From Microbulbifer sp. GL-2 (GTDB taxonomy: Bacteria > Pseudomonadota > Gammaproteobacteria > Pseudomonadales > Cellvibrionaceae), in NCBI RefSeq assembly GCF_007183175.1, contig NZ_AP019807.1:1677001-1741000 (forward strand): a stretch of 64,000 bases of DNA. Reading direction: 5' to 3'. Numbering within the stretch: the stretch's first letter is position 1; each line of letters opens with the position of its first letter. A program made the position numbers and the translations under genes. Shown here one piece after another: positions 1-9,002 of this stretch. The notes beneath the pieces were generated by a model. That model did not search any database and was not told the DNA's origin. It saw only the letters and a list, made by a program, of their open reading frames with translations.

Positions 1-1053
1 GAGGAAGCGCATTTGCTGTGCGTCAATGCCTAGGGGCATAAACGGATTCAGATCGAGGCAGCGAACCTCGACATACTCGACCCCGCGATTATCCAGTGCA
101 GCCAGGGCTGTCTCGCCGCGTTCAGCCGGATTCTTGGGTCGAATGGGCGAATAGAACTCGTTTTCAATCTGTAGTATGCCAGTGGAGAGCTGCTGGTATT
201 CAGATTTGCCATCTTTCACTCCCAGCTCCTGGTAGGGGCCGTAGGGACGGCTGATGGCTGAACACAAAGTAGAGAGATAGCTGCGCAGGTTGTTATAACA
301 GACGATAAGGGATTGCTGCACATCGCTGTTATAACCCAGGTCGCCCATTCGTAATGAGGTGGCGTGAGGGACATGCAGGGTGTGGTCGTCGCCATTAAAT
401 GGCTGCAACTTGTGCTCGCGTCCATCCACAAAGGAAGAACACACCGCCGGTGCCGCGCCAAACAGATAGATCAATAGCCAGTAATTGCGGCGGAAATTGC
501 GGATTAGATCGAAGTAGCGACGGGTTTTGAATTCGCTCAGAGACTCACTGCTGCCCTCGAATTCGTGCAGCCACTGCCAGAATTCATCGGGCAGGGAAAA
601 GTTGTAATGGATACCGGCGATAGTCTGCATGGCTCGGCCGTAGCGCAGTCCGAGACCAAGGCGGTAAATAGTCTTCATGGCGCCGCTATGGGAAGCGCCA
701 TAGCGCGCTACCGGAATATCGCTATCGGTGCCGATCACACAGGGCATGCTGTTGACCCACAGGCGTTCGTCACCGATCTGGCTGTAGGTATAGCGATGGA
801 TGCGGTCGAGTATCCGCAGCGCTTCTTCCGGGGTGGCTACCGGAGGCGTGATAAATTCCAGCAGCGCCTCGGAAAAATCAGTGGTGATACTCTCGTGGGT
901 GAGCGCAGAGCCCAATGCCTGTGCATGGGGGGTCTGCGCCAGGGTGCCATCACTGGCGACCCGCAGGCTCTCTTTTTCGAGTCCGCGGCGTATGCCCTTG
1001 AGTAATTGCACAGGTTTGGCCTGAGACAGGGCGGCCAGGTGGGGAATAGGCAC
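1..1053 (-). CDS. gshA: Glutamate–cysteine ligase (5' part; runs off left edge)
   Basis: Catalyses the ATP-dependent joining of glutamate and cysteine, the first step of glutathione synthesis in the cytoplasm. The reading frame is open from a GTG at 1053 to base 1, giving 351 codons of an expected ~520. The N-terminal part reads KGIRRGLEKESLRV, then ALGSALTHESITTDFSEALLEFITP, which matches the proteobacterial GshA family; near the left edge it reads VEYVEVRCLDLNPFMPLGID, a conserved block of that family. The GTG was chosen because AAGGAG lies six bases upstream and the product then aligns with the usual GshA start; an earlier in-frame GTG at 1134 lacks such a site. It lies 81 bases downstream of the small Pro/Glu-rich gene on the same strand. 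The identity is secure; the missing C-terminal part cannot be assessed. Confidence 0.95.
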   Translation of the reverse strand, partial: MPIPHLAALSQAKPVQLLKGIRRGLEKESLRVASDGTLAQTPHAQALGSALTHESITTDFSEALLEFITPPVATPEEALRILDRIHRYTYSQIGDERLWVNSMPCVIGTDSDIPVARYGASHSGAMKTIYRLGLGLRYGRAMQTIAGIHYNFSLPDEFWQWLHEFEGSSESLSEFKTRRYFDLIRNFRRNYWLLIYLFGAAPAVCSSFVDGREHKLQPFNGDDHTLHVPHATSLRMGDLGYNSDVQQSLIVCYNNLRSYLSTLCSAISRPYGPYQELGVKDGKSEYQQLSTGILQIENEFYSPIRPKNPAERGETALAALDNRGVEYVEVRCLDLNPFMPLGIDAQQMRFL

Positions 1054-1134
1054 TCGAATCTCCTTGGTACTACCGGAACTTTCTTTTTCGTCGCTGGATT
1101 GGGCGACTGGTGCCGGTTCTGAAAGAGTCGCCAC

Positions 1135-1566
1135 TCAGGCGGCGGACTCAGATTCCGATTTATTTTCGCCGGGTTGAGCGGGCGTTTCTGCTGGGGCTTG
1201 ATCAGGTGCGACCTCAGGCGCCGGCTCCGCGGGCACTTCCGGTTCTACCTGGGGCTCCAGTTCAGGGGGTTCCTGTGCGGGCATTTCCTCGGGGGCGGCC
1301 GGTTCAATTTCCGGGTCACCCTGCAGAGTGGAATTTTCGGCTAGGGACTCTTCTGGCACAAGGGGCTGGCCCTTGTTATTCAACTCGCACTGCAGCAATT
1401 CAATGCGCAGGCTGACGTCACGCGTATTGGCCTCGAACATCTGGTTAATGGCGACATCTTTATGTTCACTGCGAAACAGTTTGTTCGGCTCGCGACCTTC
1501 CAGCCATTCGCCGCTTTTGCTCAGGAACTGCTGGTGCTGGTTGGTCAGCACGTAGACGTGACTCAT
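1135..1566 (-). CDS. Small hypothetical protein with Pro/Glu-rich tail
   Basis: No function recognised. The product is 143 residues. The first ~65 residues look globular (MSHVYVLTNQHQQFLSKSGEW and on) and suggest a small folded domain. From about residue 80 onward the chain is a low-complexity acidic run of Pro, Glu, Ala and Gln, probably disordered. There is no signal peptide or membrane segment. I prefer the ATG at 1566; a TTG four codons upstream (1578) is possible but neither has a good ribosome site. It lies between maeB and gshA on the same strand, with 81 bases to the gshA start, so it may be cotranscribed with gshA. The amino-acid composition and codon pattern are consistent with a real gene, but the role is unknown. 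Confidence 0.65.
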   Translation of the reverse strand: MSHVYVLTNQHQQFLSKSGEWLEGREPNKLFRSEHKDVAINQMFEANTRDVSLRIELLQCELNNKGQPLVPEESLAENSTLQGDPEIEPAAPEEMPAQEPPELEPQVEPEVPAEPAPEVAPDQAPAETPAQPGENKSESESAA

Positions 1567-1688
1567 TGTGTTGGGCAACTTTGATGCTGTGACAGAAAGG
1601 CAGTTTAGCGACGGGTGCTGCGCGGCTCAAGGAGTCCGTGAGAGCGAACGCGGCAAACGCCCGCTCCCGTGGGTTGAGGTGGGAATTG

Positions 1689-2942
1689 TTACACAGATTC
1701 CAGTGGGTAGTGCTCCGGGTAGGGGAGGCGTGCGCAACCACTGTCCACGGCTGCGCGGGCTACAGCGGCAGCCACTTCCGGCAGTAGGCGCGGGTCTGTG
1801 GGCTTGGGCAGGATATAACTGGAGCCAAAGCTCAGTTCCACACCGCCGTAACCCTCGCGCACCGAATCGGGTACCGGCAGGTGAGCGATTTTTCGGATAG
1901 CTTCTATCGCTGCCAGTTTCATCTCTTCATTTATCCGTGCCGCGCGCACGTCCAGGGCGCCGCGGAAGATAAAGGGGAAGCACAGCACGTTATTGACCTG
2001 ATTCGGATAGTCAGAGCGCCCCGTAGCCATAATCAGGTCGTCGCGTACACTGTGGGCCAACTCCGGTTTAATCTCCGGATTCGGATTGGAGCAGGCAAAG
2101 ATTACCGGTTTGGGTGCCATGCGCTGCAGTTGCTCGGCGGAGAGCAGGTCCGGGCCGGATACGCCGAGAAAAACATCGGCGCCGCTGATCGCGTCATCCA
2201 GAGTGCGCATATCCGTATCCCGCGCCCACTCGCCCTTGTAGGCATTGATATCGGTGCGGCCCGAATGAATTACCCCTCGGCTATCGAGCATTGTGATCTG
2301 CTCCTTGCGCGCGCCTGCAGCCAGCAACAGTTTGCAGCAGGCGGTGGCGGCGGCACCGGCGCCCAGGCAAACCATGTGTACTTCACTGATTTTTTTGCCC
2401 TGGATCTCCAATGCGTTGAGCATTCCGGCGACGGTCACAATAGCGGTGCCGTGCTGGTCGTCGTGGAAAACGGGAACCGGGCAACGCTCGACTAGCGCTT
2501 CTTCAATATGGAAGCACTCCGGCGCCTTGATATCCTCAAGATTGATGCCGCCGAAAGTGTTGGCAATGGCGGAAACGGTTTGGATAAACAGCTCCGGGCT
2601 GTTGACGTCCACCTCGATATCCACCGAATTGATATCAGCGAAGCGTTTGAATAGTAGCGACTTGCCCTCCATTACCGGTTTGGAGGCCAGCGGCCCTAAA
2701 TTGCCGAGGCCGAGGATGGCACTGCCATTGGATATCACCGCCACCAGGTTGCCCTTGCCGGTATAGCGGTAGGCAGCCTCTGGGTCTCTGGCGATCTCTC
2801 GCACCGGTTCGGCCACCCCCGGACTGTAGGCCAGGGACAGGTCCTCCTGGGTTTCGGCGGCGGTGGTCAGCTCAACTGAAAGTTTGCCGGGACTGGGGAG
2901 CGCGTGGTAATCGAGCGCTGCCTGGCGTAATGAATCCGTCAT
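1689..2942 (-). CDS. maeB: Malic enzyme, short form without PTA domain
   Basis: Oxidatively decarboxylates malate to pyruvate with reduction of NAD(P), linking the TCA cycle to pyruvate and reductant supply. At 417 residues it is the short form, lacking the C-terminal phosphotransacetylase-like domain of E. coli MaeB (~760 residues). Visible features: LAYSPGVAEPV near residue 38, MEGKSLLFKRFADINS near 91 with the catalytic lysine, NLEDIKAPECF near 134 with the metal-binding acids, DDQHGTAIV, and a Rossmann VCLGAGAAATAC. The symbol is by family; the cofactor preference cannot be read. I start at the ATG at 2942, because the upstream TTG at 2978 adds a stretch not typical of the family. In Pseudomonas a malic enzyme gene also lies near rpmE and priA, so the placement is familiar. 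Confidence 0.88.
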   Translation of the reverse strand: MTDSLRQAALDYHALPSPGKLSVELTTAAETQEDLSLAYSPGVAEPVREIARDPEAAYRYTGKGNLVAVISNGSAILGLGNLGPLASKPVMEGKSLLFKRFADINSVDIEVDVNSPELFIQTVSAIANTFGGINLEDIKAPECFHIEEALVERCPVPVFHDDQHGTAIVTVAGMLNALEIQGKKISEVHMVCLGAGAAATACCKLLLAAGARKEQITMLDSRGVIHSGRTDINAYKGEWARDTDMRTLDDAISGADVFLGVSGPDLLSAEQLQRMAPKPVIFACSNPNPEIKPELAHSVRDDLIMATGRSDYPNQVNNVLCFPFIFRGALDVRAARINEEMKLAAIEAIRKIAHLPVPDSVREGYGGVELSFGSSYILPKPTDPRLLPEVAAAVARAAVDSGCARLPYPEHYPLESV

Positions 2943-3229
2943 TTGGGGGCTGTTCTCTCGAAAACTGGGGGGCAACACCGCGGTGTTATCCCGGTTACTG
3001 CGGGGGCCAGAGAATAACCGAGGGGCGCTTGCAGCTACAAGCTCAAAGGAGGGGGGGAGCAGATACTTCTTACTATTTTGCCCTTAGCAATTGGCCAATT
3101 TCAGGATGATCAGTTGTTAAATCGCGGTTTTGAAGGATAGGTTTATCGTCAAAATCAATAAGATTAAGTAATTCAAATCGATTTTGCCGGTGGGTTACTC
3201 AAGAGTGCAGGTGGGGGATTTCGGAGCAT

Positions 3230-3262
3230 AAAAAAGGGCGCCAGGGGAATTCCCGTGCGCCC
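3230..3262 (-). terminator. Rho-independent terminator of rpmE
   Basis: Read on the minus strand, a GC-rich hairpin with outer stem GGGCGC/GCGCCC and a partly self-complementary centre is followed directly by six T. It lies 35 bases past the rpmE stop codon, which is the right place and strand. Confidence 0.8.
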
Positions 3263-3296
3263 TCCTCCGAGATACCGAAGTATCTCAATATTCGGA

Positions 3297-3509
3297 TTAC
3301 TTGCCGATGCGGCTGCCGAAACGCTTCTTGAAGCGATCCACACGTCCACCGGTGGTAGCTTGTTTTTGCTTGCCAGTGTAGAAAGGGTGGCACTGGGAGC
3401 ATACGTCGATCTGCAGGTCTTTACCCAGGGTAGAGCGGGTCTTGACTACGTTGCCACAGGAGCAAGTGGCAGAGATTTCAGTGTAGTTCGGATGGATATC
3501 TGCTTTCAT
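3297..3509 (-). CDS. rpmE: 50S ribosomal protein L31, zinc-binding type
   Basis: Component of the large ribosomal subunit, at the bridge to the small subunit. The product is 70 residues, the usual length. It starts MKADIHPNY and carries C16-x-C18 and C37-x-x-C40, the zinc ligands of the C+ (zinc) form; no C− paralogue (ykgM type) is in the window. The start at 3509 is set by the family; the frame is open further upstream but the extension is not L31. It is a single gene transcribed away from priA, with its own terminator. This rpmE/priA divergent pair is common in gammaproteobacteria. Confidence 0.97.
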   Translation of the reverse strand: MKADIHPNYTEISATCSCGNVVKTRSTLGKDLQIDVCSQCHPFYTGKQKQATTGGRVDRFKKRFGSRIGK

Positions 3510-3794
3510 GATTGCCTCATTTCGAAACCGCCACTCGATCTGCTGCCGGGCACGGTATCGTCGTTGGAGCAGGAACCGGACTGGTTCCAGGCTGATTAAA
3601 AAGTCGGCGCATACTATCAGATTAGCGCCGGGGTTCAAGCCCAAATGCCGATCCCTGCTGCGGCAGTTCTTCTGTTGGTCAGGTACATATGGTTCCCTCC
3701 CTGTTAGCTAATTTTGCTGACCACCTATTACGCTCTGTACCTAGCCGTACCAGCCAGTACACTAGTGCCTTTAATTGAGGTTTTCGGGGGCGAG

Positions 3795-6008
3795 GTGCAA
3801 CAGGCGGTCCAACAAAATGTCATTTTACGCTTGGCGGTACCCGTACCTTTGCGGCGCCTGTTCGACTATCTGCCCCCTGAGGGGCTGGACTCCAGGGAAC
3901 TAAAGCCAGGCCAGCGCCTGTGGGTGCCTTTTGCCGGACGCAAACTGGTAGCGGTACTGGTGGATATTGTGCAGGAGTCGCCGCTGGCGCAGCTAAAACC
4001 TGCACTGGAATTGGTCGATAATACAGTTCTTTTTCACGGGGACAGCCGCAAGCTCCTTAACTGGATCGCAGACTACTACCAGGCGCCAATCGGTGAAGTC
4101 TATGCCGCCGCCCTGCCCGCTGCCTTGCGCAAGGGCAAGTCAGCGGATCACTGGGCCGAACAGTGGTTACAGCTCACCACCGAGGGTAAGGGGCTACCGG
4201 AATCTGCACTGGCGCGAGCCCCCAAGCAGCAGGCTCTGTTACAGCAACTAATGTCGGGCGGTAAACAGAGCCATACCTATCTGAAGGCCCAGGGACACAC
4301 TGCGGCGGTAGTGCGTGCTCTGCAGGAGCGTGGCTTGGTGGAATGGGAGACTGGACCTACAGTGCCGCCACAGTTACCGACAGCAGAATCAGTGCCAGCG
4401 CCGCAATTGAACAGCGAGCAACAGCAGGTGCTGAACTCTGTGGATTGTGGCTGCTTCTCAGCCACCCTGCTTGAAGGAACCACTGGCAGTGGCAAGACCG
4501 AGGTATACCTGCGCCTGATGGAAGGTGTATTGGCTGAGGGGCGCCAGGCACTGTTGTTGGTACCGGAAATAGGCCTCACACCACAGACACTGCGGCGTAT
4601 TGCCGCGCGTTTTCCCGGGCACAGTATTGCCGCCCTGCATTCAGGCCTGGCTGAGGGGGAGCGCGCCCAGTCCTGGCTGGCTGCGGTAGCCGGACAGGCA
4701 GATATTGTGATTGGCACCCGCTCGGTGATCATGACGCCACTGCCAAGACTCGGCATAGTAATAGTGGATGAGGAGCATGATGCTTCTTTTAAGCAGCAGG
4801 ATGGCGTGCGCTATTCAGCCCGCGACTTGGCGGTAGTGTTGGCACGCAATACCGATGTGCCGGTACTGCTTGGTTCTGCCACCCCTTCCCTGGAAACCCT
4901 GCACAATGCCCTCAGCGGCCGCTACCAACATTTGCGTATGCGCGAGCGAGCAGGTGATGCGCGCCCGCCACAGATTCATGTGGTTCCCACGCTGCGCGAG
5001 CCACTGGAGGAGGGGTTTTCCCCCCAGGTCTTACGTCATATCGGCGATACCCTGGCACGCGGCGAGCAGGTTCTGGTATTTATTAACCGGCGCGGTTTCG
5101 CTCCAGCTCTTACCTGTGACGACTGCGGTTGGCTGGCCGATTGCCCACATTGCTCCAGCAAACTCACTATGCATCGGCGCCAGCGCCAGTTGCGCTGCCA
5201 TCACTGCGATTATCGCCGCCCGCTGGTGGACACTTGCCCACAGTGTCATAGCCGCTCGATTTCTGCTCTGGGAGGAGGGACTGAGCGCAGTGAGGAGTTG
5301 TTGACGCGGCGCTTTGCTGACTACCCGGTAATCCGCGTCGACCGGGATACTACTGCCAGTAAGCAGGCTCTGGATAAACTGTTGGCTCCGGCGCGTGATG
5401 GAGAGCCTTGCCTGTTACTGGGGACTCAGATGCTGGCAAAGGGGCATCATTTGCCACGGGTAACACTGGTCGCCATTCAGGATGCCGATGGTGGGCTGTT
5501 TAGTGCAGATTTTCGCGCCCCTGAGCGTACCGGACAGCTCTTGGAGCAGGTGGCCGGACGTGCCGGGCGGGGCAGCCTGAGCGGACGGGTGTTGGTGCAG
5601 AGCCGCTTTCCTGAGCACCCGTTGTTACAGATGTTGCTGGAAAAGGGTTACGGCACCTTCGCACGCCAATTGCTGCGCGATCGCGCGGTGGCGCAGCTTC
5701 CACCAATTCACGCTATGGCCCTGGTAAGAGCGGAGTGCGAAGAGCCCGGCTGGGCGGAGGAATTCCTGCAAAATGCGCGAATGTTTATGCAGTCCCTGGT
5801 ACCACCCTCACCCCAGTTACAGTATCTGGGCCCGGTGCCGGCACTGCTGGAGCGCAAGTCGGGGCGCTTCCGTTTTTATATACAGGTAACCGCACAAAAC
5901 CGGGCGCAGTTGCAGCCTCTTTTGGCGCGCGTGTGTGCCTGGGCGGAAGGTAATAAAAATCGCCGCCTGCGTTGGGCGGTGGACATGGATGCCCAGGAAT
6001 TGTCGTAA
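3795..6008 (+). CDS. priA: Primosomal protein N', replication restart helicase
   Basis: ATP-dependent 3'-5' DNA helicase that recognises stalled forks and D-loops and reloads the replicative helicase. From the GTG at 3795 it has 737 residues, close to the usual ~730. An N-terminal DNA-binding domain (VPVPLRRLFDYLPPEG) is followed by Walker A GTTGSGKTEV near residues 228-236, a DEEH box at 325-328 and the aromatic-rich loop after it. The zinc-binding cysteine array begins CDDCGWLADCPHC at residue 441 and continues CHHC and CPQC; conserved GTER and GRAGR helicase motifs follow. The frame is open back to a TTG at 3714, but that adds 27 residues not seen in the family. No ribosome site is convincing, so the start is moderately certain. 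In Pseudomonas argS lies next downstream; here it is missing. Confidence 0.95.
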   Translation: MQQAVQQNVILRLAVPVPLRRLFDYLPPEGLDSRELKPGQRLWVPFAGRKLVAVLVDIVQESPLAQLKPALELVDNTVLFHGDSRKLLNWIADYYQAPIGEVYAAALPAALRKGKSADHWAEQWLQLTTEGKGLPESALARAPKQQALLQQLMSGGKQSHTYLKAQGHTAAVVRALQERGLVEWETGPTVPPQLPTAESVPAPQLNSEQQQVLNSVDCGCFSATLLEGTTGSGKTEVYLRLMEGVLAEGRQALLLVPEIGLTPQTLRRIAARFPGHSIAALHSGLAEGERAQSWLAAVAGQADIVIGTRSVIMTPLPRLGIVIVDEEHDASFKQQDGVRYSARDLAVVLARNTDVPVLLGSATPSLETLHNALSGRYQHLRMRERAGDARPPQIHVVPTLREPLEEGFSPQVLRHIGDTLARGEQVLVFINRRGFAPALTCDDCGWLADCPHCSSKLTMHRRQRQLRCHHCDYRRPLVDTCPQCHSRSISALGGGTERSEELLTRRFADYPVIRVDRDTTASKQALDKLLAPARDGEPCLLLGTQMLAKGHHLPRVTLVAIQDADGGLFSADFRAPERTGQLLEQVAGRAGRGSLSGRVLVQSRFPEHPLLQMLLEKGYGTFARQLLRDRAVAQLPPIHAMALVRAECEEPGWAEEFLQNARMFMQSLVPPSPQLQYLGPVPALLERKSGRFRFYIQVTAQNRAQLQPLLARVCAWAEGNKNRRLRWAVDMDAQELS

Positions 6009-6090
6009 TTTTTGTCAGAGTGCAATGCCTTCGGTGCAATTGGCGGTACAATTCGCACGCTGAACAGACCACCCAGGGAAGAAATCCTAA

Positions 6091-6654
6091 ATGAGCCGTC
6101 GCAAAACCAATCGCCGCAGTAAAAGTTCCGCGGGCAAGCCCGCCTGGGGCTGGTTTTTCCTGGGCAATATTTTCGGCGGTTTCGCGGTTTTCCTGCTCCT
6201 TCAATACGGAATTACCGGAGAAGGTAAGAGTGCCGGCAGCAACGGTAAATCGCCGGCGTCAAAGCCGGCTGCAGAGGAGCTTAACCAGCCGCGCTTTGAT
6301 TTCTACACCATGTTGAAGGAAAACGAGGTTTCTGTACCGCCACCCAAGGTGGCTAGGCCGGCGCAGCGCCAGCAGGGCTCCGGCACAGCTCAGGGGACTG
6401 TCAGTAAGCCTCCGCAACAGGTTTATATCCTGCAGGCAGCTTCTTTCCGTGATTCCACTGAGGCCGAGCGCTTGCGAGTGCGGCTCACCCTGGCCAATCT
6501 GGATGTCAAAGTGGAGTCCGCCAGCGACAGCCGCGGCACCTGGCATCGGGTATTAGTGGGTCCATTCGACACCCGCTCGCGTATGGCCAAGGCGCGCCAG
6601 GTACTGGCTGAGCACCGGTTGATGCCATTGGTGCTGAAACGCCCTGCCAACTGA
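6091..6654 (+). CDS. SPOR-domain cell division protein, FtsN-like
   Basis: Predicted inner-membrane bitopic protein that binds septal peptidoglycan. 187 residues: a basic cytoplasmic start (MSRRKTNRRSK), one transmembrane segment at about 20-40 (WGWFFLGNIFGGFAVFLLLQ), a Ser/Pro/Gln-rich periplasmic linker, and a C-terminal SPOR domain from about 107 (YILQAASFRDSTEAERLRVRL ending with the RVLVGPF motif). This layout is that of FtsN, though shorter than E. coli FtsN (319). AGGGAAGAAATCC precedes the ATG. Its place between priA and hslV is the usual position of this gene in gammaproteobacteria. Whether it is the true divisome activator or one of several SPOR proteins cannot be settled here, so no symbol is given. 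Confidence 0.85.
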   Translation: MSRRKTNRRSKSSAGKPAWGWFFLGNIFGGFAVFLLLQYGITGEGKSAGSNGKSPASKPAAEELNQPRFDFYTMLKENEVSVPPPKVARPAQRQQGSGTAQGTVSKPPQQVYILQAASFRDSTEAERLRVRLTLANLDVKVESASDSRGTWHRVLVGPFDTRSRMAKARQVLAEHRLMPLVLKRPAN

Positions 6655-7068
6655 AGCAAAGGTTGGGCATCCCAACCGGTGCAGTTGACTAAAAGGTAGA
6701 GCCTCCGATCTTTTGATAACCACCCTGCCTGGTGGTGCTAACCCCAGAGCAATAAGCTATTTAAGTGGCCAGGCTGATTCGACTCAGGATTCACTCGTGA
6801 CTCCCATATAAGACACAGTACTTGCGACGGAAATCAGCGCTGGCATTAGGCGGGATAAAAAGTGGCTAACAGTGGGCTGAAGTCGAGTGTTGTCAGGATC
6901 ATTAAAGGAAAATCCTTGGTGAGTAGGGAGTTCTGAACATAGCAATTGCCCCTCCTCTTATTGAAATCGGCGTGCATCGTCCTCACTTATCTAACCTGAA
7001 TGAAATTCCCGGCGCGATTGCTCACCACCTTTCGCGCTGAAGCACACGCGTAATCCGAGAGGTCTCCA
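6655..7068 (+). other. Intergenic region before hslV
   Basis: 414 bases without a coding frame I can support. It contains a possible heat-shock promoter near its end (listed separately). No tRNA-like or riboswitch-like fold was recognised by eye. Confidence 0.5.
6961..6990 (+). promoter_or_regulatory. Possible sigma-32 heat-shock promoter for hslVU
   Basis: TTGAAA at 6961-6966 is followed after 14 bases by CCTCACTTAT at 6981-6990. This resembles the RpoH pattern CTTGAAA–N13-15–CCCCATNT, with mismatches in the -10 part. It lies about 80 bases upstream of the hslV start, an operon that is heat-shock controlled in E. coli. This is a reading by eye only. Confidence 0.35.
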
Positions 7069-7608
7069 TTGGAACAGTATCGCGGAACCACTATTTTATC
7101 CTGTCGCCGCAACGGTAAAGTTGTGATTGGCGGCGACGGCCAGGTGTCCATGGGTAACACCATAATGAAAGGCAATGCACGCAAGGTGCGCCGCCTGTAC
7201 AAGGACAAAGTGATTGCCGGTTTTGCCGGCGGCACCGCCGATGCCTTCACTCTGTTTGAACGCTTTGAAGCCAAGCTGGAAGCCCATGGCGGTCAGTTGA
7301 CCCGTGCTGCGGTGGAGCTGGCCAAAGACTGGCGCACCGACCGCGCCCTGCGACGCCTCGAAGCCTTGCTGGCAGTGGCCGATGAGAGCGCCAGCCTGAT
7401 CGTGACCGGTAATGGCGATGTTATTCAACCGGAAGATGACCTGATTGCCATTGGCTCAGGTGGGCCTTTCGCCCAGTCTGCAGCGCGGGCACTAATTGAC
7501 AATACCGATATGGATGCCCGCGCGATTGTTGAGCAGGGCCTGAAAATTGCCGGTGATATCTGTGTTTATACCAACCAGAACCACACCATCGAAGAATTAA
7601 ATTATTAA
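7069..7608 (+). CDS. hslV: ATP-dependent protease peptidase subunit HslV
   Basis: Threonine peptidase forming the double-hexamer core of the HslVU (ClpQY) protease, which degrades unfolded and regulatory proteins unfolded by HslU. 179 residues. It starts at a TTG with AGAGG seven bases upstream. The sequence begins MEQYRGTT rather than MTT, so a short propeptide must be removed to expose the catalytic threonine (residue 7 or 8); this form is known in several marine gammaproteobacteria. Conserved GGDGQV, MKGNARKVRRLY, GFAGGTADAFTLFERFE and IGSGG blocks are present. It is followed by hslU after 77 bases, an operon as in other proteobacteria. Confidence 0.96.
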   Translation: MEQYRGTTILSCRRNGKVVIGGDGQVSMGNTIMKGNARKVRRLYKDKVIAGFAGGTADAFTLFERFEAKLEAHGGQLTRAAVELAKDWRTDRALRRLEALLAVADESASLIVTGNGDVIQPEDDLIAIGSGGPFAQSAARALIDNTDMDARAIVEQGLKIAGDICVYTNQNHTIEELNY

Positions 7609-7685
7609 ATCCCAAGCGCCTCTCCAGGCGCCAGTGGCTGGCTGGACCACTTTAATAGTCCGCCGACAGTTTTGCAGGAATTGAT

Positions 7686-9002
7686 ATGTCCCAGATGACC
7701 CCCAGAGAAATCGTCCACGAACTCGACCGCCATATTGTCGGCCAGCAGGACGCAAAACGTGCCGTGGCTATTGCGCTGCGCAACCGCTGGCGCCGCATGC
7801 AGGTGAGCGAGGATTTGCGTGCTGAGATCACCCCGAAAAACATCCTGATGATCGGCCCTACCGGCGTAGGTAAAACTGAAATTGCGCGCCGGCTAGCGAA
7901 GCTGGCTAATGCGCCATTTATCAAGGTGGAAGCGACCAAGTTCACCGAAGTTGGCTATGTTGGCCGCGATGTGGAATCTATCGTACGCGATCTCGTTGAG
8001 ATGGCGGTGAAGCAGGAGCGCGAGCAGGCGATGTCTGGCGTTCAACAACGCGCCATGGATGCCGCCGAAGAGCGCATCCTCGATGCGCTGCTGCCACCAG
8101 CGCGCTCCACCGAGCCGAATGACAAAGACTCCAGTACTCGCCAGCTATTTCGCAAGAAGCTGCGCGAGGGAGAGCTCGACGATAAGGAAGTAGAGTTGGA
8201 TATGGCTGCAGCGCCCGTGGGTGTGGAAATTATGGCACCTCCGGGCATGGAAGAAATGACTAACCAACTGCAGGGCATGTTCTCAAATATGTCCCAGGGC
8301 AAGACGCGCAAGCGTAAATTGCCGGTTAAGCAGGCGATGAAGCAGCTCACCGACGAAGAGGCTGCCAAGCTGGTTAATGATGAGGATATAAAAACCCGTG
8401 CAATTCGCGCCGCAGAACAGAATGGTATCGTCTTTATCGATGAAATCGATAAGGTGGCCAAGCGTCAGGAAAGCGGTGGTGCTGATGTGTCCCGCGAAGG
8501 CGTTCAGCGTGACCTGCTGCCGCTGATTGAAGGCAGCACAGTCAATACCAAGTACGGCATGATGAAGACCGACCACATCCTGTTTATTGCCTCTGGTGCC
8601 TTCCACCTGTCCAAGCCCTCGGATCTGATCCCCGAGCTGCAGGGGCGCCTGCCGATCCGGGTGGAATTGAGCTCGCTGACTTCAGCGGACTTTGAACGTA
8701 TCCTCACTGAACCCTCAGCCTCTCTGACCGAGCAGCAGAAAGCTCTACTCGCTACAGAAGGTCTGGACCTGAAGTTTACTGATGAGGGTATTCGTCGCAT
8801 TGCAGAAGTAGCTTATGAGGTGAATGAGCGTACCGAGAATATTGGCGCGCGCCGTCTGCACACCGTGCTTGAGCGTCTGCTGGAGGAAATCTCTTTCGAT
8901 GCTGGCGATGGTGATAAAACCCTGAACGTGGATGCCGCTTATGTGGATAGTCACCTGGGTGAGCTCAGCCAAAACGAGGACCTGTCGCGTTTTATCCTGT
9001 AA
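7686..9002 (+). CDS. hslU: ATP-dependent protease ATPase subunit HslU
   Basis: AAA+ unfoldase that recognises substrates and feeds them to HslV. 438 residues, the usual length. Walker A GPTGVGKT at 57-64, the pore motif GYVGRD near 91, the intermediate (I) domain at roughly 110-240, Walker B IVFIDEIDK near 248, a sensor/arginine-finger region (LPIRVEL), and the C-terminal tail EDLSRFIL that inserts into HslV pockets. AGGAATTGAT precedes the ATG. The stop is directly followed by the start of the DUF971 gene, so the three genes are very likely one transcript. Confidence 0.97.
   Translation: MSQMTPREIVHELDRHIVGQQDAKRAVAIALRNRWRRMQVSEDLRAEITPKNILMIGPTGVGKTEIARRLAKLANAPFIKVEATKFTEVGYVGRDVESIVRDLVEMAVKQEREQAMSGVQQRAMDAAEERILDALLPPARSTEPNDKDSSTRQLFRKKLREGELDDKEVELDMAAAPVGVEIMAPPGMEEMTNQLQGMFSNMSQGKTRKRKLPVKQAMKQLTDEEAAKLVNDEDIKTRAIRAAEQNGIVFIDEIDKVAKRQESGGADVSREGVQRDLLPLIEGSTVNTKYGMMKTDHILFIASGAFHLSKPSDLIPELQGRLPIRVELSSLTSADFERILTEPSASLTEQQKALLATEGLDLKFTDEGIRRIAEVAYEVNERTENIGARRLHTVLERLLEEISFDAGDGDKTLNVDAAYVDSHLGELSQNEDLSRFIL

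Noticed and set aside
1881..2495. 204-residue plus-strand frame inside the malic enzyme gene
   Set aside because: Shadow frame; the opposite strand carries the enzyme motifs.
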